Source: Pantoea sp. CCBC3-3-1 (GTDB lineage Bacteria; Pseudomonadota; Gammaproteobacteria; Enterobacterales; Enterobacteriaceae). From it: 64,000 bases of DNA. The notes beneath the pieces were generated by a model. That model was given only the letters and a program-made list of their open reading frames with translations, ran no database searches and was not told the origin of the DNA. The DNA is taken from positions 1,178,001 to 1,242,000 of the forward strand of contig NZ_CP034363.1 of NCBI RefSeq assembly GCF_007981265.1. The letters are read 5' to 3'. Position numbers and translations under genes: made by a program. Shown here piece by piece: positions 12,331 to 22,104 of this stretch (positions within the stretch are counted from its first letter, which is position 1; the number at the start of each line of letters is the position of its first letter).

Positions 12331-13017
12331 GCCGGTTTTACGCTGCATTTCTTGCATAACGGCAGCGCTATTTATCTGGTAATCACGCAGGCCATTCGCT
12401 CGCAGATGACAGGCGGCGCACTCGCCACAGCCGTCGCCCTTGATGCCGTTGTAGCAGGTCAGCGTGTCGTTACGTACTAATGATAGCTGCTGCCAGTAGT
12501 CGGCGAGCGCCCAGGTTTCGGCCTTGTTCAGCCACATCAGCGGTGTTTCAAAGCGTACCGGACGAGCAGTGCCCAGTTCGATGGCATGATTGAGTGCCTT
12601 TACGAATTCGTCGCGGCAGTCCGGGTAGCCCGAAAAGTCGGTTTCGCAAACACCGGTAATCACTGCTTCAGCGTCGACCTGGTAGGCATAAATTGAAGCG
12701 AGGGTTAGAAATAAAATATTGCGTCCCGGCACAAAAGTACTTGGGAGGCCGCTGGCTTCAGGATCGTAAGCCGGAACGGGGATGCTGTCGCGCGTCAGGC
12801 TGCTAACGGCCAGCTCGTTGAGCAACGTAACATCCAGAACTTTATGCGCACGGGCACCCAAAGAGCGCGACAGCTGTTCGGCAATATCAATTTCCGCGCG
12901 GTGACGCTGGCCGTAATCAAACGTGATGCAATGCACCTCGTCATACTGCTTTAATGCCTGAATCAGGCAGGTTGTTGAATCCTGGCCGCCGCTGAAAACG
13001 ACTACTGCACGTTTCAT
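12322..13017 (-). CDS. queC: QueC, 7-cyano-7-deazaguanine (preQ0) synthase
   Basis: This 231-residue enzyme converts 7-carboxy-7-deazaguanine, ammonia and ATP to preQ0 in queuosine biosynthesis. The ATP-pyrophosphatase loop SGGQDST is at residues 9-15. Zinc ligands are in [18 protein letters not shown] near the C-terminus. The length equals E. coli QueC. AAGG lies eight bases before the start. It is convergent with fadM, with overlapping ends. No preQ1 riboswitch was recognised upstream. Confidence 0.97.
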   Translation of the reverse strand: MKRAVVVFSGGQDSTTCLIQALKQYDEVHCITFDYGQRHRAEIDIAEQLSRSLGARAHKVLDVTLLNELAVSSLTRDSIPVPAYDPEASGLPSTFVPGRNILFLTLASIYAYQVDAEAVITGVCETDFSGYPDCRDEFVKALNHAIELGTARPVRFETPLMWLNKAETWALADYWQQLSLVRNDTLTCYNGIKGDGCGECAACHLRANGLRDYQINSAAVMQEMQRKTGLR

Positions 13018-13454
13018 TCTTTATACCTTATTTGACTGTTGCGCCGTATGGTACTGCCTGCCGGGCAAGAAGGGTAGCCCAGCTGTTGGAACGGCGGATA
13101 TAAACCCTGACAGAGGTTAGACCAATATTTTCTGCCAGCACGCCAGATCGTCAATATTTTCTGTAACTCAGGCGCGATGATAATAAGTGTCGGGATAGCG
13201 CTACCGGTTGAGACACCCACTTTGCCAGAGAGCCATCCTCAACAAAATGACCGAGGCCACCCTGAAAAGCGAGCTGCTCGCTCTTTCGTCTGGCAGTCGA
13301 AAAGGCATAACAGCAATAAACGGCAATCCCAGCAGCGGCTCATGTTTCCTTCCATTAAATATTTGAAAATGGTAAGGCATAAACAGGAAAAAAGGTTTGC
13401 TCATTTACCTGTAAAATCGCACCTTAAGAGAGAATCATTCTCCTGAAGAGCCCT
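13018..13454. other. 437-nt interval without a recognisable gene
   Basis: In E. coli the genes ybaE and cof lie between queC and decR. Neither is recognisable here. Short open frames on both strands lack ribosome binding sites and known motifs. The A+T-rich last 100 nt probably holds the promoter of the decR-like gene. Confidence 0.6.
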
Positions 13455-13909
13455 GTGACAGATAAAACTGACCTAAGCTGCTGGCTCTTTTGCAACTGGA
13501 CTGTACGTTGTCTCTTCAGGCACTGGCGGATGCCGTTCATTTAACCACCACGCCGTGCTGGAAACGCTTGAAAAGACGGGAAGAGGAAGGCTATATTCGC
13601 GCCCGTGATGCGTTACTGGACGCGGAAAAACTGGCGTTGCCGCTAACTGCGTTTATGCTAATCAAGGCCCAGCAACATAACAGCAGCGGGTATCAGCTGT
13701 TTGTTGCGATCGTTCATGCAATGCCAGAAGTTATGGGATGTTATCGCATGGTCGGAGAATATGATTATCTTCTGCGGATCGGGGTTGCCGATATGAAAAG
13801 CTACGACGCCTTCTCTAAGCGTTTAGTGAATGCCATTCCAGGTTTACTGGACGTTACGTCGAGCTTTGCTATGGAAGAGATAAAATACACAACGGCGCTG
13901 CCGTTATAG
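13455..13909 (+). pseudogene. decR: DecR-like Lrp/AsnC-family regulator, frameshifted at codon 7
   Basis: From 13475 onward the translation ([19 protein letters not shown]...) aligns with E. coli DecR (YbaO) to the C-terminus: HTH near [11 protein letters not shown], then the ligand-binding domain ending in [16 protein letters not shown]. The expected beginning (GTG ACA GAT AAA ACT GAC, compare MLDKID) is present at 13455-13472 but in another frame. One base is missing around 13473-13474, where CGT AAG would be expected and C-T AAG is seen. A stop (13469-13471) blocks the downstream frame. An internal TTG (13490) could give a 139-residue product lacking part of the first HTH helix. It could be a true null allele or a sequencing error. 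Confidence 0.75.
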
Positions 13910-13956
13910 AGCCTGTTTGTGTCAACCTCGCTCAATCTTAACCAGGACGTTTTACT

Positions 13957-15732
13957 GTGCGACTGTTTAGTCAATTAAGCTGGTTTTTTCTGCGTGAATG
14001 GCGGCGCTATCTTGGGGCCGTTTTCCTGCTGGTGGTCATCGCGCTTTTGCAGCTGTTACCGCCCAAAATCGTCGGCACTATTGTCGATGGGATTTCTCAC
14101 CAGCATATGAGTGCCTCGCGGCTGCTGATGTGGGTTGGCGTTATGCTGATCACTGCGGTGGTGGTCTATCTGCTGCGCTACGTCTGGCGAGTGCTGCTTT
14201 TTGGCGCATCTTACCAGCTGGCCGTTGAGCTTCGTCAGGATTTTTACCGTCAGCTAAGCCGCCAGCATCCGGAATTTTATTTGCGTCACCGGACGGGGGA
14301 TCTGATCGCCCGTGCCACCAATGACGTGGATCGCGTCGTTTTTGCCGCGGGGGAAGGCGTACTGACCCTGGTCGATTCGCTGGTAATGGGGCTGGCTGTT
14401 CTGATTGTGATGAGTACACAAATAAGCTGGCAACTCACGCTGCTGGCGCTGGTGCCGATGCCGGTAATGGCCATAGTGATTAAACGCTATGGCGATCAGC
14501 TGCACGATCGCTTCAAGCATGCTCAGGCGGCTTTTTCCTCCCTGAACGATCAAACTCAGGAAAGCCTGACCAGCATCAGGATGATTAAGGCTTTTGGATT
14601 AGAGGATCATCAGTCCAGTCAGTTTGCGGGTATCGCTCGTGAAACCGGCCAGAAAAATCTCCGCGTCGCGCGGGTGGACGCGCGCTTCGACCCCACGATT
14701 TATATCGCTATCGGCATGTCGAATCTGCTGGCGATTGGCGGTGGAAGCTGGCTGGTCTGGCACAATGAGATGACGCTGGGTCAGTTGACCAGCTTCGTCA
14801 TGTATTTAGGACTGATGATTTGGCCAATGCTTGCGCTGGCATGGATGTTTAATATTGTCGAACGAGGCAGCGCGGCATGGAGTCGTATCCGCTCGCTGCT
14901 GTCGGAGTCACCCGCTGTGGCAGACGGCACGAAAACGCTGCCGGAAGATCGTGGGCAGTTACAAATCGCGATCCGTGAGTTTTGCTATCCAGGCGCGCAG
15001 CAGCCTTCGCTTCACCATGTCAATGTTAACCTTAAGCCCGGGCAGATGCTGGGACTGTGTGGTCCGACAGGCTCGGGGAAAAGTACCTTGCTCAGTCTGA
15101 TCCAGCGTCATTTTGATATCGCGCAGGGGGATATACGCTATCACGGCATTCCTCTTCCTCAGCTGCGGCTTGACAGCTGGCGTAGCCGACTGGCCGTGGT
15201 CAGCCAGACACCGTTTTTATTCTCTGACACCATCGCCAATAATATCGCGCTTGGAAGACCGACGGCCTCGCAACAGGATATTGAGCAGGCGGCCAAACTG
15301 GCGAACGTCCATGACGATATTTTGCGCCTGCCGCAAGGCTATGACACCGAAGTGGGAGAACGCGGCGTCATGCTTTCTGGTGGGCAAAAACAGCGTATCT
15401 CTATTGCCCGGGCGCTGTTGCTCAATGCTGAAATTCTGATCCTTGATGATGCGCTTTCTGCGGTCGATGGGCGCACCGAACATCAAATCCTGCATAACTT
15501 ACGCAAATGGGGAGCGGGCAGAACGATTATTATTAGCGCTCACCGGCTGTCGGCGTTGACGGAAGCCAGTGAAATCCTTGTGATGCAAAGCGGCACCGTC
15601 GCCCAGCGTGGGCAACATACTCTCCTGGCCGGGCAAAGCGGCTGGTATCAGGATATGTATCGTTATCAGCAGCTTGAAGCCGCGCTGGACGAGGACGAAA
15701 TCGAGAAAGGTGTCCCTCATGGCGAATCTTAA
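13957..15732 (+). CDS. mdlA: MdlA, ABC exporter half-transporter
   Basis: This 591-residue multidrug-resistance-like ABC protein has an N-terminal six-helix membrane domain (to about residue 310) and a C-terminal ATPase. Walker A is GPTGSGKST (369-377), the signature LSGGQ is near 473-477, and Walker B is ILILDDAL near 493-500. The residue after the Walker B Asp is Asp rather than the catalytic Glu, so its own nucleotide site should hydrolyse poorly. It starts with GTG after AGGA and overlaps mdlB by 14 bases. It presumably works as a heterodimer with MdlB in the inner membrane; the substrate is unknown. Confidence 0.95.
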   Translation: MRLFSQLSWFFLREWRRYLGAVFLLVVIALLQLLPPKIVGTIVDGISHQHMSASRLLMWVGVMLITAVVVYLLRYVWRVLLFGASYQLAVELRQDFYRQLSRQHPEFYLRHRTGDLIARATNDVDRVVFAAGEGVLTLVDSLVMGLAVLIVMSTQISWQLTLLALVPMPVMAIVIKRYGDQLHDRFKHAQAAFSSLNDQTQESLTSIRMIKAFGLEDHQSSQFAGIARETGQKNLRVARVDARFDPTIYIAIGMSNLLAIGGGSWLVWHNEMTLGQLTSFVMYLGLMIWPMLALAWMFNIVERGSAAWSRIRSLLSESPAVADGTKTLPEDRGQLQIAIREFCYPGAQQPSLHHVNVNLKPGQMLGLCGPTGSGKSTLLSLIQRHFDIAQGDIRYHGIPLPQLRLDSWRSRLAVVSQTPFLFSDTIANNIALGRPTASQQDIEQAAKLANVHDDILRLPQGYDTEVGERGVMLSGGQKQRISIARALLLNAEILILDDALSAVDGRTEHQILHNLRKWGAGRTIIISAHRLSALTEASEILVMQSGTVAQRGQHTLLAGQSGWYQDMYRYQQLEAALDEDEIEKGVPHGES

Positions 15733-17488
15733 TCAACTCTGGCCAACGCTGAAACGTTTGCTGAGCTATGGCTCACCCTGGCGGAAATCGCTGGGTCTGG
15801 CGGTATTGCTGCTGTGGATTGCGGCGGCCGCTGAAGTTCTGGGGCCGGTGTTGGTCAGCTATTTTATTGATAACATGGTCGCGAAACACACGATGCCGAT
15901 TGGGCTGGTTACCGGTCTGGCCGTGAGCTTTATCCTGTTACAGATTCTGGCTGCCGGGTTGCACTACTGGCAGGCACTCCTGTTTAACGAGGCCGCGGTA
16001 GGCGTCGTCCAGCGCTTGCGTACGGATGTGATGGATGCCGCGTTACGCCAGCCTCTTAGCGCCTTCGATACTCAGCCGGTAGGCCAAATCATCTCGCGCG
16101 TGACTAACGATACGGAAGTTGTTCGCGATCTCTATGTGACCGTCGTGGCGACGGTTTTACGCAGCGCCGCACTTGTTGGGGCCATGCTGGTGGCCATGTT
16201 TAGCCTGGACTGGCGTATGGCGCTGGTCGCAATCACTATTTTCCCTGCCGTCTTAACCGTAATGCTGATCTATCAGCGTTACAGCACGCCGATTGTGCGT
16301 CGCGTCCGGGGCTACCTGGCCGACATCAACAACGGTTTTAATGAAGTGATTAACGGCATGAGCGTGATCCAACAGTTCCGCCAGCAGGCGCGCTTTGGGG
16401 AGCGAATGGGGGAGGCGAGCCGTTCGCACTACCTGGCGCGAATGGAAACGCTGCGGCTGGATGGCTTTTTATTGCGGCCGCTGCTCAGCCTGTTTTCGGC
16501 AATGATCCTTTGTGGATTAATGATGCTGTTTGGCTTTTCCGCGAACGGAAGCTTTGAAGTTGGCGTGCTCTACGCATTTATTAATTATCTTGGCCGCCTG
16601 AATGAGCCGCTGATCGAATTAACCACGCAGCAGTCGATGTTACAGCAGGCCGTTGTAGCAGGTGAGCGTATTTTTGAGCTCATGGATGCGCCTCGTCAGC
16701 ACTACGGTCGCGACAATAAGCCGCTGGCGTCCGGGCAGATTGAGATTGAAAATTTGAGCTTTGCCTATCGCGACGATCGCAATGTGCTTAGCGATATCAA
16801 TCTGCACGTGCCTTCCCGCAGCTTCGTGGCGCTGGTTGGACATACCGGCAGCGGGAAAAGTACGCTGGCCAATCTGATGATGGGTTACTATCCGATCAAT
16901 CAAGGCGAAATTCGTCTGGATGGCCGGCCGCTCTCTTCGCTCAGTCACGGCGTGTTAAGGCAGGGTGTGGCGATGGTGCAGCAGGATCCGGTGGTACTGG
17001 CCGATACCTTTTTTGCCAACATTACCTTAGGCCGCGATATCAGCGAAGAGGCGGTATGGCAGGCTCTGGAAACGGTACAGCTTGCCGGGCTGGCGCGCAG
17101 TTTATCCGATGGGATCTATACCCGGCTGGGCGAGCAGGGGAATAACCTTTCGGTCGGACAGAAGCAGCTTCTGGCAATGGCCAGGGTACTGGTTGCCTCA
17201 CCTCAGATCCTCATCCTGGATGAAGCAACGGCGAACATCGATTCCGGTACGGAACAGGCGATTCAGAAAGCGCTACAGGCCGTTCGCAAAAAAACCACGC
17301 TGGTGGTGATCGCACACAGACTGTCTACAATTACCGAGGCCGACACCATTCTGGTGCTGCATCGGGGGCAGGCCGTTGAGCAAGGGCATCATCGCGAGCT
17401 GCTGGAAAAACAAGGCCGCTACTGGCAAATGTACCAGTTACAGCTGGCTGGAGAGGAGCTTGAAGCGCCTGAAAGCGTAACAATGTAG
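15719..17488 (+). CDS. mdlB: MdlB, ABC exporter half-transporter
   Basis: This 589-residue partner of MdlA has a membrane domain (to about residue 320) and a C-terminal ATPase. Walker A is GHTGSGKST (374-382), Walker B is ILILDEAT with the catalytic Glu, but the signature is LSVGQ instead of LSGGQ. With MdlA this predicts one competent composite ATP site (MdlB Walker with MdlA signature) and one degenerate site. The start at 15719 lies inside the mdlA 3' end after an AAAGG stretch, which indicates translational coupling. A far upstream in-frame start is rejected. Confidence 0.95.
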   Translation: MANLNQLWPTLKRLLSYGSPWRKSLGLAVLLLWIAAAAEVLGPVLVSYFIDNMVAKHTMPIGLVTGLAVSFILLQILAAGLHYWQALLFNEAAVGVVQRLRTDVMDAALRQPLSAFDTQPVGQIISRVTNDTEVVRDLYVTVVATVLRSAALVGAMLVAMFSLDWRMALVAITIFPAVLTVMLIYQRYSTPIVRRVRGYLADINNGFNEVINGMSVIQQFRQQARFGERMGEASRSHYLARMETLRLDGFLLRPLLSLFSAMILCGLMMLFGFSANGSFEVGVLYAFINYLGRLNEPLIELTTQQSMLQQAVVAGERIFELMDAPRQHYGRDNKPLASGQIEIENLSFAYRDDRNVLSDINLHVPSRSFVALVGHTGSGKSTLANLMMGYYPINQGEIRLDGRPLSSLSHGVLRQGVAMVQQDPVVLADTFFANITLGRDISEEAVWQALETVQLAGLARSLSDGIYTRLGEQGNNLSVGQKQLLAMARVLVASPQILILDEATANIDSGTEQAIQKALQAVRKKTTLVVIAHRLSTITEADTILVLHRGQAVEQGHHRELLEKQGRYWQMYQLQLAGEELEAPESVTM

Positions 17489-17558
17489 CCGTTTCGCTGC
17501 ACCACGATCAGGCGATAAATTCACCTTACGTGGCGAAATGCACACTTCTGACGCAGAG

Positions 17559-17575
17559 TGCACCTGAATGGTGCA
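17559..17575 (+). promoter_or_regulatory. NtrC binding site upstream of glnK
   Basis: TGCACCTGAATGGTGCA closely fits the 17-bp NtrC (GlnG) dyad TGCAC-N7-GTGCA. It lies about 110 nt upstream of the -24 element. A weaker second site (TGCACACTTCTGACGCA) is at 17539-17555. Confidence 0.85.
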
Positions 17576-17682
17576 CTTTCCTCAGATTGGCTTTAGCGGC
17601 TTCGTTACGCTAAACACAGCCCGGCCCGTGCGTACGCAATATCCACCCCTCTCATCTTCTGAATATCTTCTTTTTTTATTTG

Positions 17683-17698
17683 TGGCACAGCCTTTGCT
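17683..17698 (+). promoter_or_regulatory. Sigma-54 promoter of glnK-amtB
   Basis: TGGCAC-N5-TTGCT fits the RpoN -24/-12 consensus, with GG at 17684-17685 and GC at 17696-17697. With the NtrC sites upstream, it implies induction of glnK-amtB under nitrogen limitation. Confidence 0.9.
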
Positions 17699-17752
17699 TT
17701 GATCAGTCCGTGTGGGGTGAAACAACCGTTTTCGTTACCTGGAGGGGATCGT

Positions 17753-18091
17753 ATGAAGCTGGTTACTGTGGTAATCAAACCGTTCAAATTAGAAGACGTG
17801 CGTGAAGCACTGTCTTCAATCGGCATTCAGGGATTGACCGTAACCGAAGTTAAAGGTTTTGGTCGCCAGAAAGGGCATGCAGAACTTTATCGCGGGGCTG
17901 AATACAGCGTGAACTTCCTGCCGAAGGTAAAAATAGACATTGCGATTGCAGACGACCAGCTGGATGAAGTGGTCGATGTGATCAGTAAAGCCGCCTACAC
18001 CGGCAAAATTGGTGACGGGAAAATTTTTGTTGCAGAACTGCAACGGGTTATCCGTATTCGCACCGGCGAAACTGACGAAGCAGCGCTGTAA
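17753..18091 (+). CDS. glnK: GlnK, PII nitrogen signal protein
   Basis: This 112-residue trimeric PII protein senses 2-oxoglutarate and ATP/ADP and plugs AmtB when nitrogen is plentiful. The T-loop Tyr51 (in AEYSVNFLPK), the site of uridylylation, is present, as is the C-terminal ATP-binding signature. The start at 17753 follows GGAGGGG and gives the usual length. It lies 35 nt before amtB, in one nitrogen-regulated operon driven by the sigma-54 promoter. Confidence 0.98.
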   Translation: MKLVTVVIKPFKLEDVREALSSIGIQGLTVTEVKGFGRQKGHAELYRGAEYSVNFLPKVKIDIAIADDQLDEVVDVISKAAYTGKIGDGKIFVAELQRVIRIRTGETDEAAL

Positions 18092-18126
18092 TCTCAGGGC
18101 TAAGAACTGTGATGGGATGGAATAAA

Positions 18127-19416
18127 ATGAATAAAAAATTAGCTACGTTCGGTCTCGCGGGCCTGGCACTGTTACCTTCACTGGCGATGGCGGCAGCGCC
18201 AGCAGTGGCAGATAAAGCGGACAACGCTTTTATGATGATTTGCACCGCGCTGGTGCTGTTTATGACACTACCCGGCATTGCCTTATTCTACGGCGGATTA
18301 ATCCGCGCTAAAAACGTGCTTTCTCTGATGACTCAGGTTTCCGTCACCTTCGCGCTGGTTTGCGTATTATGGATGGTGTACGGCTATTCACTGGCGTTTA
18401 GCGAAGGTAACGCTTTCTTTGGCGGCTTTAGCATGGTGATGCTAAAAAATATTCAGCTTACGGCGCTGGTCGGCTCGTTCTATCAGTATATTCACGTCGC
18501 GTTCCAGGCCTCTTTTGCCTGTATTACCGTTGGCCTGATTGTTGGTGCGATCGCTGAACGTATCCGTTTTTCTGCGGTGCTGATCTTTGTCGCAATCTGG
18601 CTGACGTTCTCTTATCTGCCTATTGCTCATATGGTGTGGTCAGGCGGCCTGCTTGCTCAGGACGGTGCACTGGACTTTGCGGGTGGCACGGTAGTTCATA
18701 TCAATGCGGCCGTCGCGGGGCTGGTTGGTGCTTACCTGGTTGGCAAACGTGCCGGTTTTGGTAAAGAAGCCTTTAAACCTCATAACCTGCCGATGGTCTT
18801 TACCGGCACCGCAATCCTTTACGTTGGCTGGTTCGGCTTTAATGCGGGTTCTGCCAGCGCGGCAAATGAAATTGCAGGCCTGGCCTTTATTAACACCGTT
18901 ATGGCTACCGCAGGAGCCATGCTCAGCTGGACCTTCGGTGAATGGGCACTGCGCGGTAAACCGTCTCTGCTGGGCGTCTGTTCCGGCGTGATTGCCGGTC
19001 TGGTCGCTATCACCCCAGCCTGTGGTTATGTTGGCGTGGGTGGGGCATTAATCATCGGTATCGTTGGTGGTTTGGCCGGTCTTTGGGGCGTAACGACGCT
19101 GAAAAAATGGCTGCGTGTTGACGATCCTTGTGACGTATTCGGCGTGCACGGCGTATGCGGTATCGTTGGCTGTATCCTGACTGGCGTTTTTGCCTCGCCT
19201 TCCCTGGGCGGGGTGGGTTATGCCGAGGGTGTCTCTATGGGACATCAGGTATGGGTTCAGTTGCTGAGCGTCGGCGTGACCATTGTCTGGACCGGCGTGG
19301 TAGCCTTTATCGCCTTCAAGGTAGCGGATATGACTGTCGGACTGCGTGTTCCTGAAGACCAGGAGCGTGAAGGTCTTGATGTTAACAGCCATGGCGAAAA
19401 TGCTTACAACCAGTAA
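18127..19416 (+). CDS. amtB: AmtB, ammonium channel
   Basis: This is a 429-residue trimeric inner-membrane ammonium channel. The signal peptide MNKKLATFGLAGLALLPSLAMAA is followed by APAVADKADNAF, as in mature E. coli AmtB. Eleven membrane spans follow. The conserved pore features (AMT signature DFAGGTVVHINAA and the GVHG... segment) are intact. The start at 18127 is chosen because it begins the signal peptide; alternative starts at 18109 or 18112 add a few residues. It is the second gene of the glnK operon. Confidence 0.96.
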   Translation: MNKKLATFGLAGLALLPSLAMAAAPAVADKADNAFMMICTALVLFMTLPGIALFYGGLIRAKNVLSLMTQVSVTFALVCVLWMVYGYSLAFSEGNAFFGGFSMVMLKNIQLTALVGSFYQYIHVAFQASFACITVGLIVGAIAERIRFSAVLIFVAIWLTFSYLPIAHMVWSGGLLAQDGALDFAGGTVVHINAAVAGLVGAYLVGKRAGFGKEAFKPHNLPMVFTGTAILYVGWFGFNAGSASAANEIAGLAFINTVMATAGAMLSWTFGEWALRGKPSLLGVCSGVIAGLVAITPACGYVGVGGALIIGIVGGLAGLWGVTTLKKWLRVDDPCDVFGVHGVCGIVGCILTGVFASPSLGGVGYAEGVSMGHQVWVQLLSVGVTIVWTGVVAFIAFKVADMTVGLRVPEDQEREGLDVNSHGENAYNQ

Positions 19417-19436
19417 TCCGTCACTAAATTAACGGA

Positions 19437-19466
19437 TAAAAACGGCTCCCTCGGGAGCCGTTTTTC
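19437..19466. terminator. Terminator shared by convergent amtB and tesB
   Basis: AAAAACGGCTCCC pairs with GGGAGCCGTTTTT around TC. A/T tails on both sides allow use in both directions. Confidence 0.9.
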
Positions 19467-19481
19467 GTTACACAGCCAATT

Positions 19482-20339
19482 TTACCGCACGCGCATTACG
19501 CCTTCCTGCACTGTAGACGCAACCAGGATCCCATCCTGCGTATAAAATTCTCCGCGGACAAACCCTCTGGCACCCGAGGCTGAGGTGCTCTCAACGCTAT
19601 ACAATAGCCAGTCATTCAGATTAAAAGCGCGATGGAACCACATTGAATGATCGATAGTGGCCACCTGCATACCCGGCTCAAGAAAACCTTTGCCATGAGG
19701 TTGCAGCGCAACAGGCAGAAAATTGAAATCGGAAGCGTAGCCCAGCAGATATTGATGGATCCTTTTATCGTCAGGCAGCGGGCCATTCGCCCGCAGCCAG
19801 ACATGACGTACAGGCTCATCAACATGTCCTTTCAGAGGATTATGAAATTTCACCGGACGAATATCGAAAGGCTTTTCCGACAAAAACTTTTCCCGCGCTT
19901 TTTCAGGAATGAAATGGGAAAGCTGTTTGGCGATTTCGCCTTCTGCGGGGAGATTGTCCGGCCCGGCGACCTGCGGCATCGGTTTTTGATGTTCGAAGCC
20001 CGTTTCCGGTGCCTGAAAAGAGGCGGTCATATAAAAAATAGGCTGTCCGTTCTGGATGGCACTGACGCGACGGGCGCTGAAGCTTTGTCCATCACGTAGC
20101 GTTTCCACATCATAAATAATCGCTTTCTGGCTATCGCCAGGGCGCAAAAAGTAGCTGTGGAATGAGTGGATAATGCGTTCAGCCGGTACCATCTGCTTCG
20201 CAGCATAGAGCGCCTGTCCTACTACCTGACCACCAAAAACCTGACGCAGGCCCAAATCTTCACTTTGGCCGCGAAACAGGCCTTCTTCCAGCTTTTCCAG
20301 ATTCAACAGCGTTAACAGGTCATGCAGTGCCTGGCTCAT
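19482..20339 (-). CDS. tesB: TesB, acyl-CoA thioesterase II
   Basis: This 285-residue double-hotdog thioesterase hydrolyses medium- to long-chain acyl-CoA. The family's catalytic residues are visible: Asp in [11 protein letters not shown], Thr in [10 protein letters not shown] and Gln in ASTVQEGVM. The start at 20339 gives the E. coli N-terminus (MSQAL...) after GAGG; a 15-codon longer frame is rejected. It is convergent with amtB and divergent from ybaY, as in E. coli. Confidence 0.96.
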   Translation of the reverse strand: MSQALHDLLTLLNLEKLEEGLFRGQSEDLGLRQVFGGQVVGQALYAAKQMVPAERIIHSFHSYFLRPGDSQKAIIYDVETLRDGQSFSARRVSAIQNGQPIFYMTASFQAPETGFEHQKPMPQVAGPDNLPAEGEIAKQLSHFIPEKAREKFLSEKPFDIRPVKFHNPLKGHVDEPVRHVWLRANGPLPDDKRIHQYLLGYASDFNFLPVALQPHGKGFLEPGMQVATIDHSMWFHRAFNLNDWLLYSVESTSASGARGFVRGEFYTQDGILVASTVQEGVMRVR

Positions 20340-20549
20340 TACGGCATCCTCAATAGTCGGTTCACATTCAGTTTGCGAATACAACCGGTTGCCGTCAACG
20401 GGCGAAGCGGGTTTCTTTAAAGGATTGCCCAGCTTCCAGGCAAATATCAGTAACCTGTGCCAGAATTAAGGCCTGTGGGACAGGGAAACTCTGTCTCTTA
20501 TGGTTTGGTAAAAATGACTTTTTGCATTGATCATAAGGAGAATAAATCA

Positions 20550-21107
20550 ATGAAACTCTGGCCTGTACTGACCGGTGCCGCTCTGGCGGTGACACTCTCT
20601 GGATGTGCTGACAAGGGAGGGTATGTGCCAACGGCAACGCTGGCTTCGCAGGTGGCGGGACAACAGTCGACAATCCGACAGCCTAACGTCAGTGGTTCGA
20701 TTTATATTCGACAGAATGTCTCTTTGCCGCCGGATTCATCTCTGACCGTGACCCTGTCTGATGCTTCAGTTTCAGATGCGCCATCGAAAGTGCTTTCACA
20801 ACGGGTGGTGCTGACCGATGGTAAACAGGCGCCATTTAAATTTATTCTGCCTTTCAATCCGGCGGATATTCAGCCGAATGCCAGAATTCTGCTTAGCGCG
20901 GCAGTTATCGTAGACCATAAAGTTGTCCTTATTACTGACAATGTTAAAACGGTCATCAACAGCGGCGGGACCAAACAGGATCTGACCCTGGTACCCGTTC
21001 CCTCCAGAGCGCTGCCAACGCAGGCTAAGCCGGCAACCACGCTGCCGTCAACGTCACCGACTCAGGTAAGCCCTTCATCCTCTGTGCCTGCGCCAACGTC
21101 TCTGTAA
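20550..21107 (+). CDS. ybaY: YbaY-family lipoprotein
   Basis: This is a 185-residue putative outer-membrane lipoprotein with lipobox LSGC (lipidated Cys19). A beta-rich YbaY/YscW-like domain follows (SGSIYIRQNVSLPPDSSLTVTL...), then a Pro/Thr/Ser-rich C-terminal tail. YscW relatives are pilotins of type III secretion, but no such system is nearby and the function is unknown. The start follows AAGGAG nine bases upstream. Confidence 0.88.
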   Translation: MKLWPVLTGAALAVTLSGCADKGGYVPTATLASQVAGQQSTIRQPNVSGSIYIRQNVSLPPDSSLTVTLSDASVSDAPSKVLSQRVVLTDGKQAPFKFILPFNPADIQPNARILLSAAVIVDHKVVLITDNVKTVINSGGTKQDLTLVPVPSRALPTQAKPATTLPSTSPTQVSPSSSVPAPTSL

Positions 21108-21127
21108 AAACTGCTTCGGTAAAGATA

Positions 21128-21151
21128 GCCGCCCCGGTTGGGGCGGTTTAT
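21128..21151 (+). terminator. ybaY terminator
   Basis: GCCGCCCC pairs with GGGGCGGT around GGTT, with a short T-rich tail. Confidence 0.65.
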
Positions 21152-21456
21152 TGCACCCAGCGATAACGGGCTAAAGCAATTTTCCCCTCAGGACTGACTT
21201 CAATTCCCTCAGCCAGCAAGGCCTGGCGCTGACGATCGAGATCGGTGCCCGTTAACGAAATTTCGCCCAGACGGTTGATGACGCGATACCATGGAAGCCT
21301 GCTCCCTTCAGGCAGGCGTTTTAATACCCCTCCTACCTGGCGTGCGGCACGAGGCGAACCTGCCAGCCGGGCGATTTCGCCATAAGTGGTGACTTTACCA
21401 AAGGGGATTGCTGCAACAATGTGATAAATACGCTGCTGAAAAGTATCATTTTCCAT
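21148..21456 (-). CDS. atl: Atl, alkyltransferase-like DNA repair protein
   Basis: This 102-residue homologue of O6-alkylguanine-DNA alkyltransferase has Trp in place of the reactive Cys (PWYRVIN where PCHRV is normal). Such proteins bind O6-alkylguanine and flag it for nucleotide excision repair rather than removing the alkyl group. The helix-turn-helix (GKVTTYGEIARLAG) and arginine-finger region are present. The start at 21456 (ATG) has AAGGAG eight bases upstream; a TTG two codons earlier is less likely. It is the counterpart of E. coli ybaZ. Confidence 0.93.
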   Translation of the reverse strand: MENDTFQQRIYHIVAAIPFGKVTTYGEIARLAGSPRAARQVGGVLKRLPEGSRLPWYRVINRLGEISLTGTDLDRQRQALLAEGIEVSPEGKIALARYRWVQ

Positions 21457-21613
21457 TATCAATTCTCCTTCACTACTTCCGGCAACAGAAAATACTGTCC
21501 AGAGCGGAAGGGCTGACAGGTAATTTTCAGACCGGTAAAAAGCATAAAATGTGGGCGGAGTGCGCTGAAATCGACGGGATCGAACAAGAAATCAACGGTT
21601 GCCAGAGGTGGGG

Positions 21614-21642
21614 TTGCAATTGCCGGGGGCTTCATTGATAAT
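21614..21642 (+). promoter_or_regulatory. Promoter of ffs
   Basis: TTGCAA (21614-21619), a 17-nt spacer and GATAAT (21637-21642). Initiation about seven bases later leaves a leader of about 24 nt before the mature RNA, the size expected for a 4.5S precursor cut by RNase P. Confidence 0.75.
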
Positions 21643-21672
21643 GCCCTCGCTCCATAACATGGAGCCGTCAAT

Positions 21673-21786
21673 GGGGGCCCGGTTGGTTCTCCCGCAACGC
21701 TAACTTGTGAACTCGGTCAGATCCGGAAGGAAGCAGCCGCAGCAGGTGACGCGTGTGCCGGGATGTAGCTGGCAGGGCCCCCACCC
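21673..21786 (+). ncRNA. ffs: 4.5S RNA of the signal recognition particle
   Basis: This 114-nt RNA folds into one long hairpin, GGGGGCCC... pairing with ...GGGCCCCC. The apical SRP motif GGAAGGAAGCAGCC and the ATGACGCG-like and TGTGCCGGGATGTAGCT segments match E. coli ffs; the central arm varies. It binds Ffh for co-translational membrane targeting. Position between atl and hha fits E. coli synteny. Confidence 0.97.
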
Positions 21787-21856
21787 AATTTCCCTTCGGA
21801 AAACCCTACCTTTCTCATCCTTATTACTGTACTGCTTACTCTGCCTTATTTCCCGA

Positions 21857-22075
21857 TTAGCGAACAAATTTCCAAACGGCAACCGGTACTTTGTCGTAAA
21901 GCTTATTCATCGTCAGTTCAGCAAGACGATGGTCAGCAGCGGAATAGAACACTGCCAGTTCATTATCGGATAATTCGTATTTATTTTTCTCGATTACACG
22001 TTCGAGGGTGTCGATAGACCGACACCGTCTTAAACGCATCAGATAATCAGTTTTAGTCAGGAGTTTATCTGTCAT
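21857..22075 (-). CDS. hha: Hha, H-NS-associated expression modulator
   Basis: This 72-residue protein is nearly identical to E. coli Hha ([13 protein letters not shown]...). It binds H-NS and helps silence horizontally acquired A+T-rich DNA and virulence genes. The start at 22075 gives the exact family length; the longer open frame is rejected. It lies 29 nt downstream of tomB on the same strand. The ribosome binding site is weak, so translation may depend on tomB. Confidence 0.97.
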   Translation of the reverse strand: MTDKLLTKTDYLMRLRRCRSIDTLERVIEKNKYELSDNELAVFYSAADHRLAELTMNKLYDKVPVAVWKFVR

Positions 22076-22104
22076 TGTTAAGCCGTTGAAAATATAAAGG
22101 GTTA

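Noticed and set aside
13018..13060. Possible preQ1 riboswitch before queC
   Set aside because: No pseudoknot-forming C-rich and A-rich arrangement is visible in the short leader.
13177..13446. 89-codon open frame in the queC-decR interval
   Set aside because: It has no ribosome binding site, is rich in Lys/Arg/Gln/Ser of random type, and matches no known family by eye.
21459..21671. 70-codon minus-strand open frame between atl and ffs
   Set aside because: It overlaps the ffs promoter, and no motif or ribosome binding site is seen.
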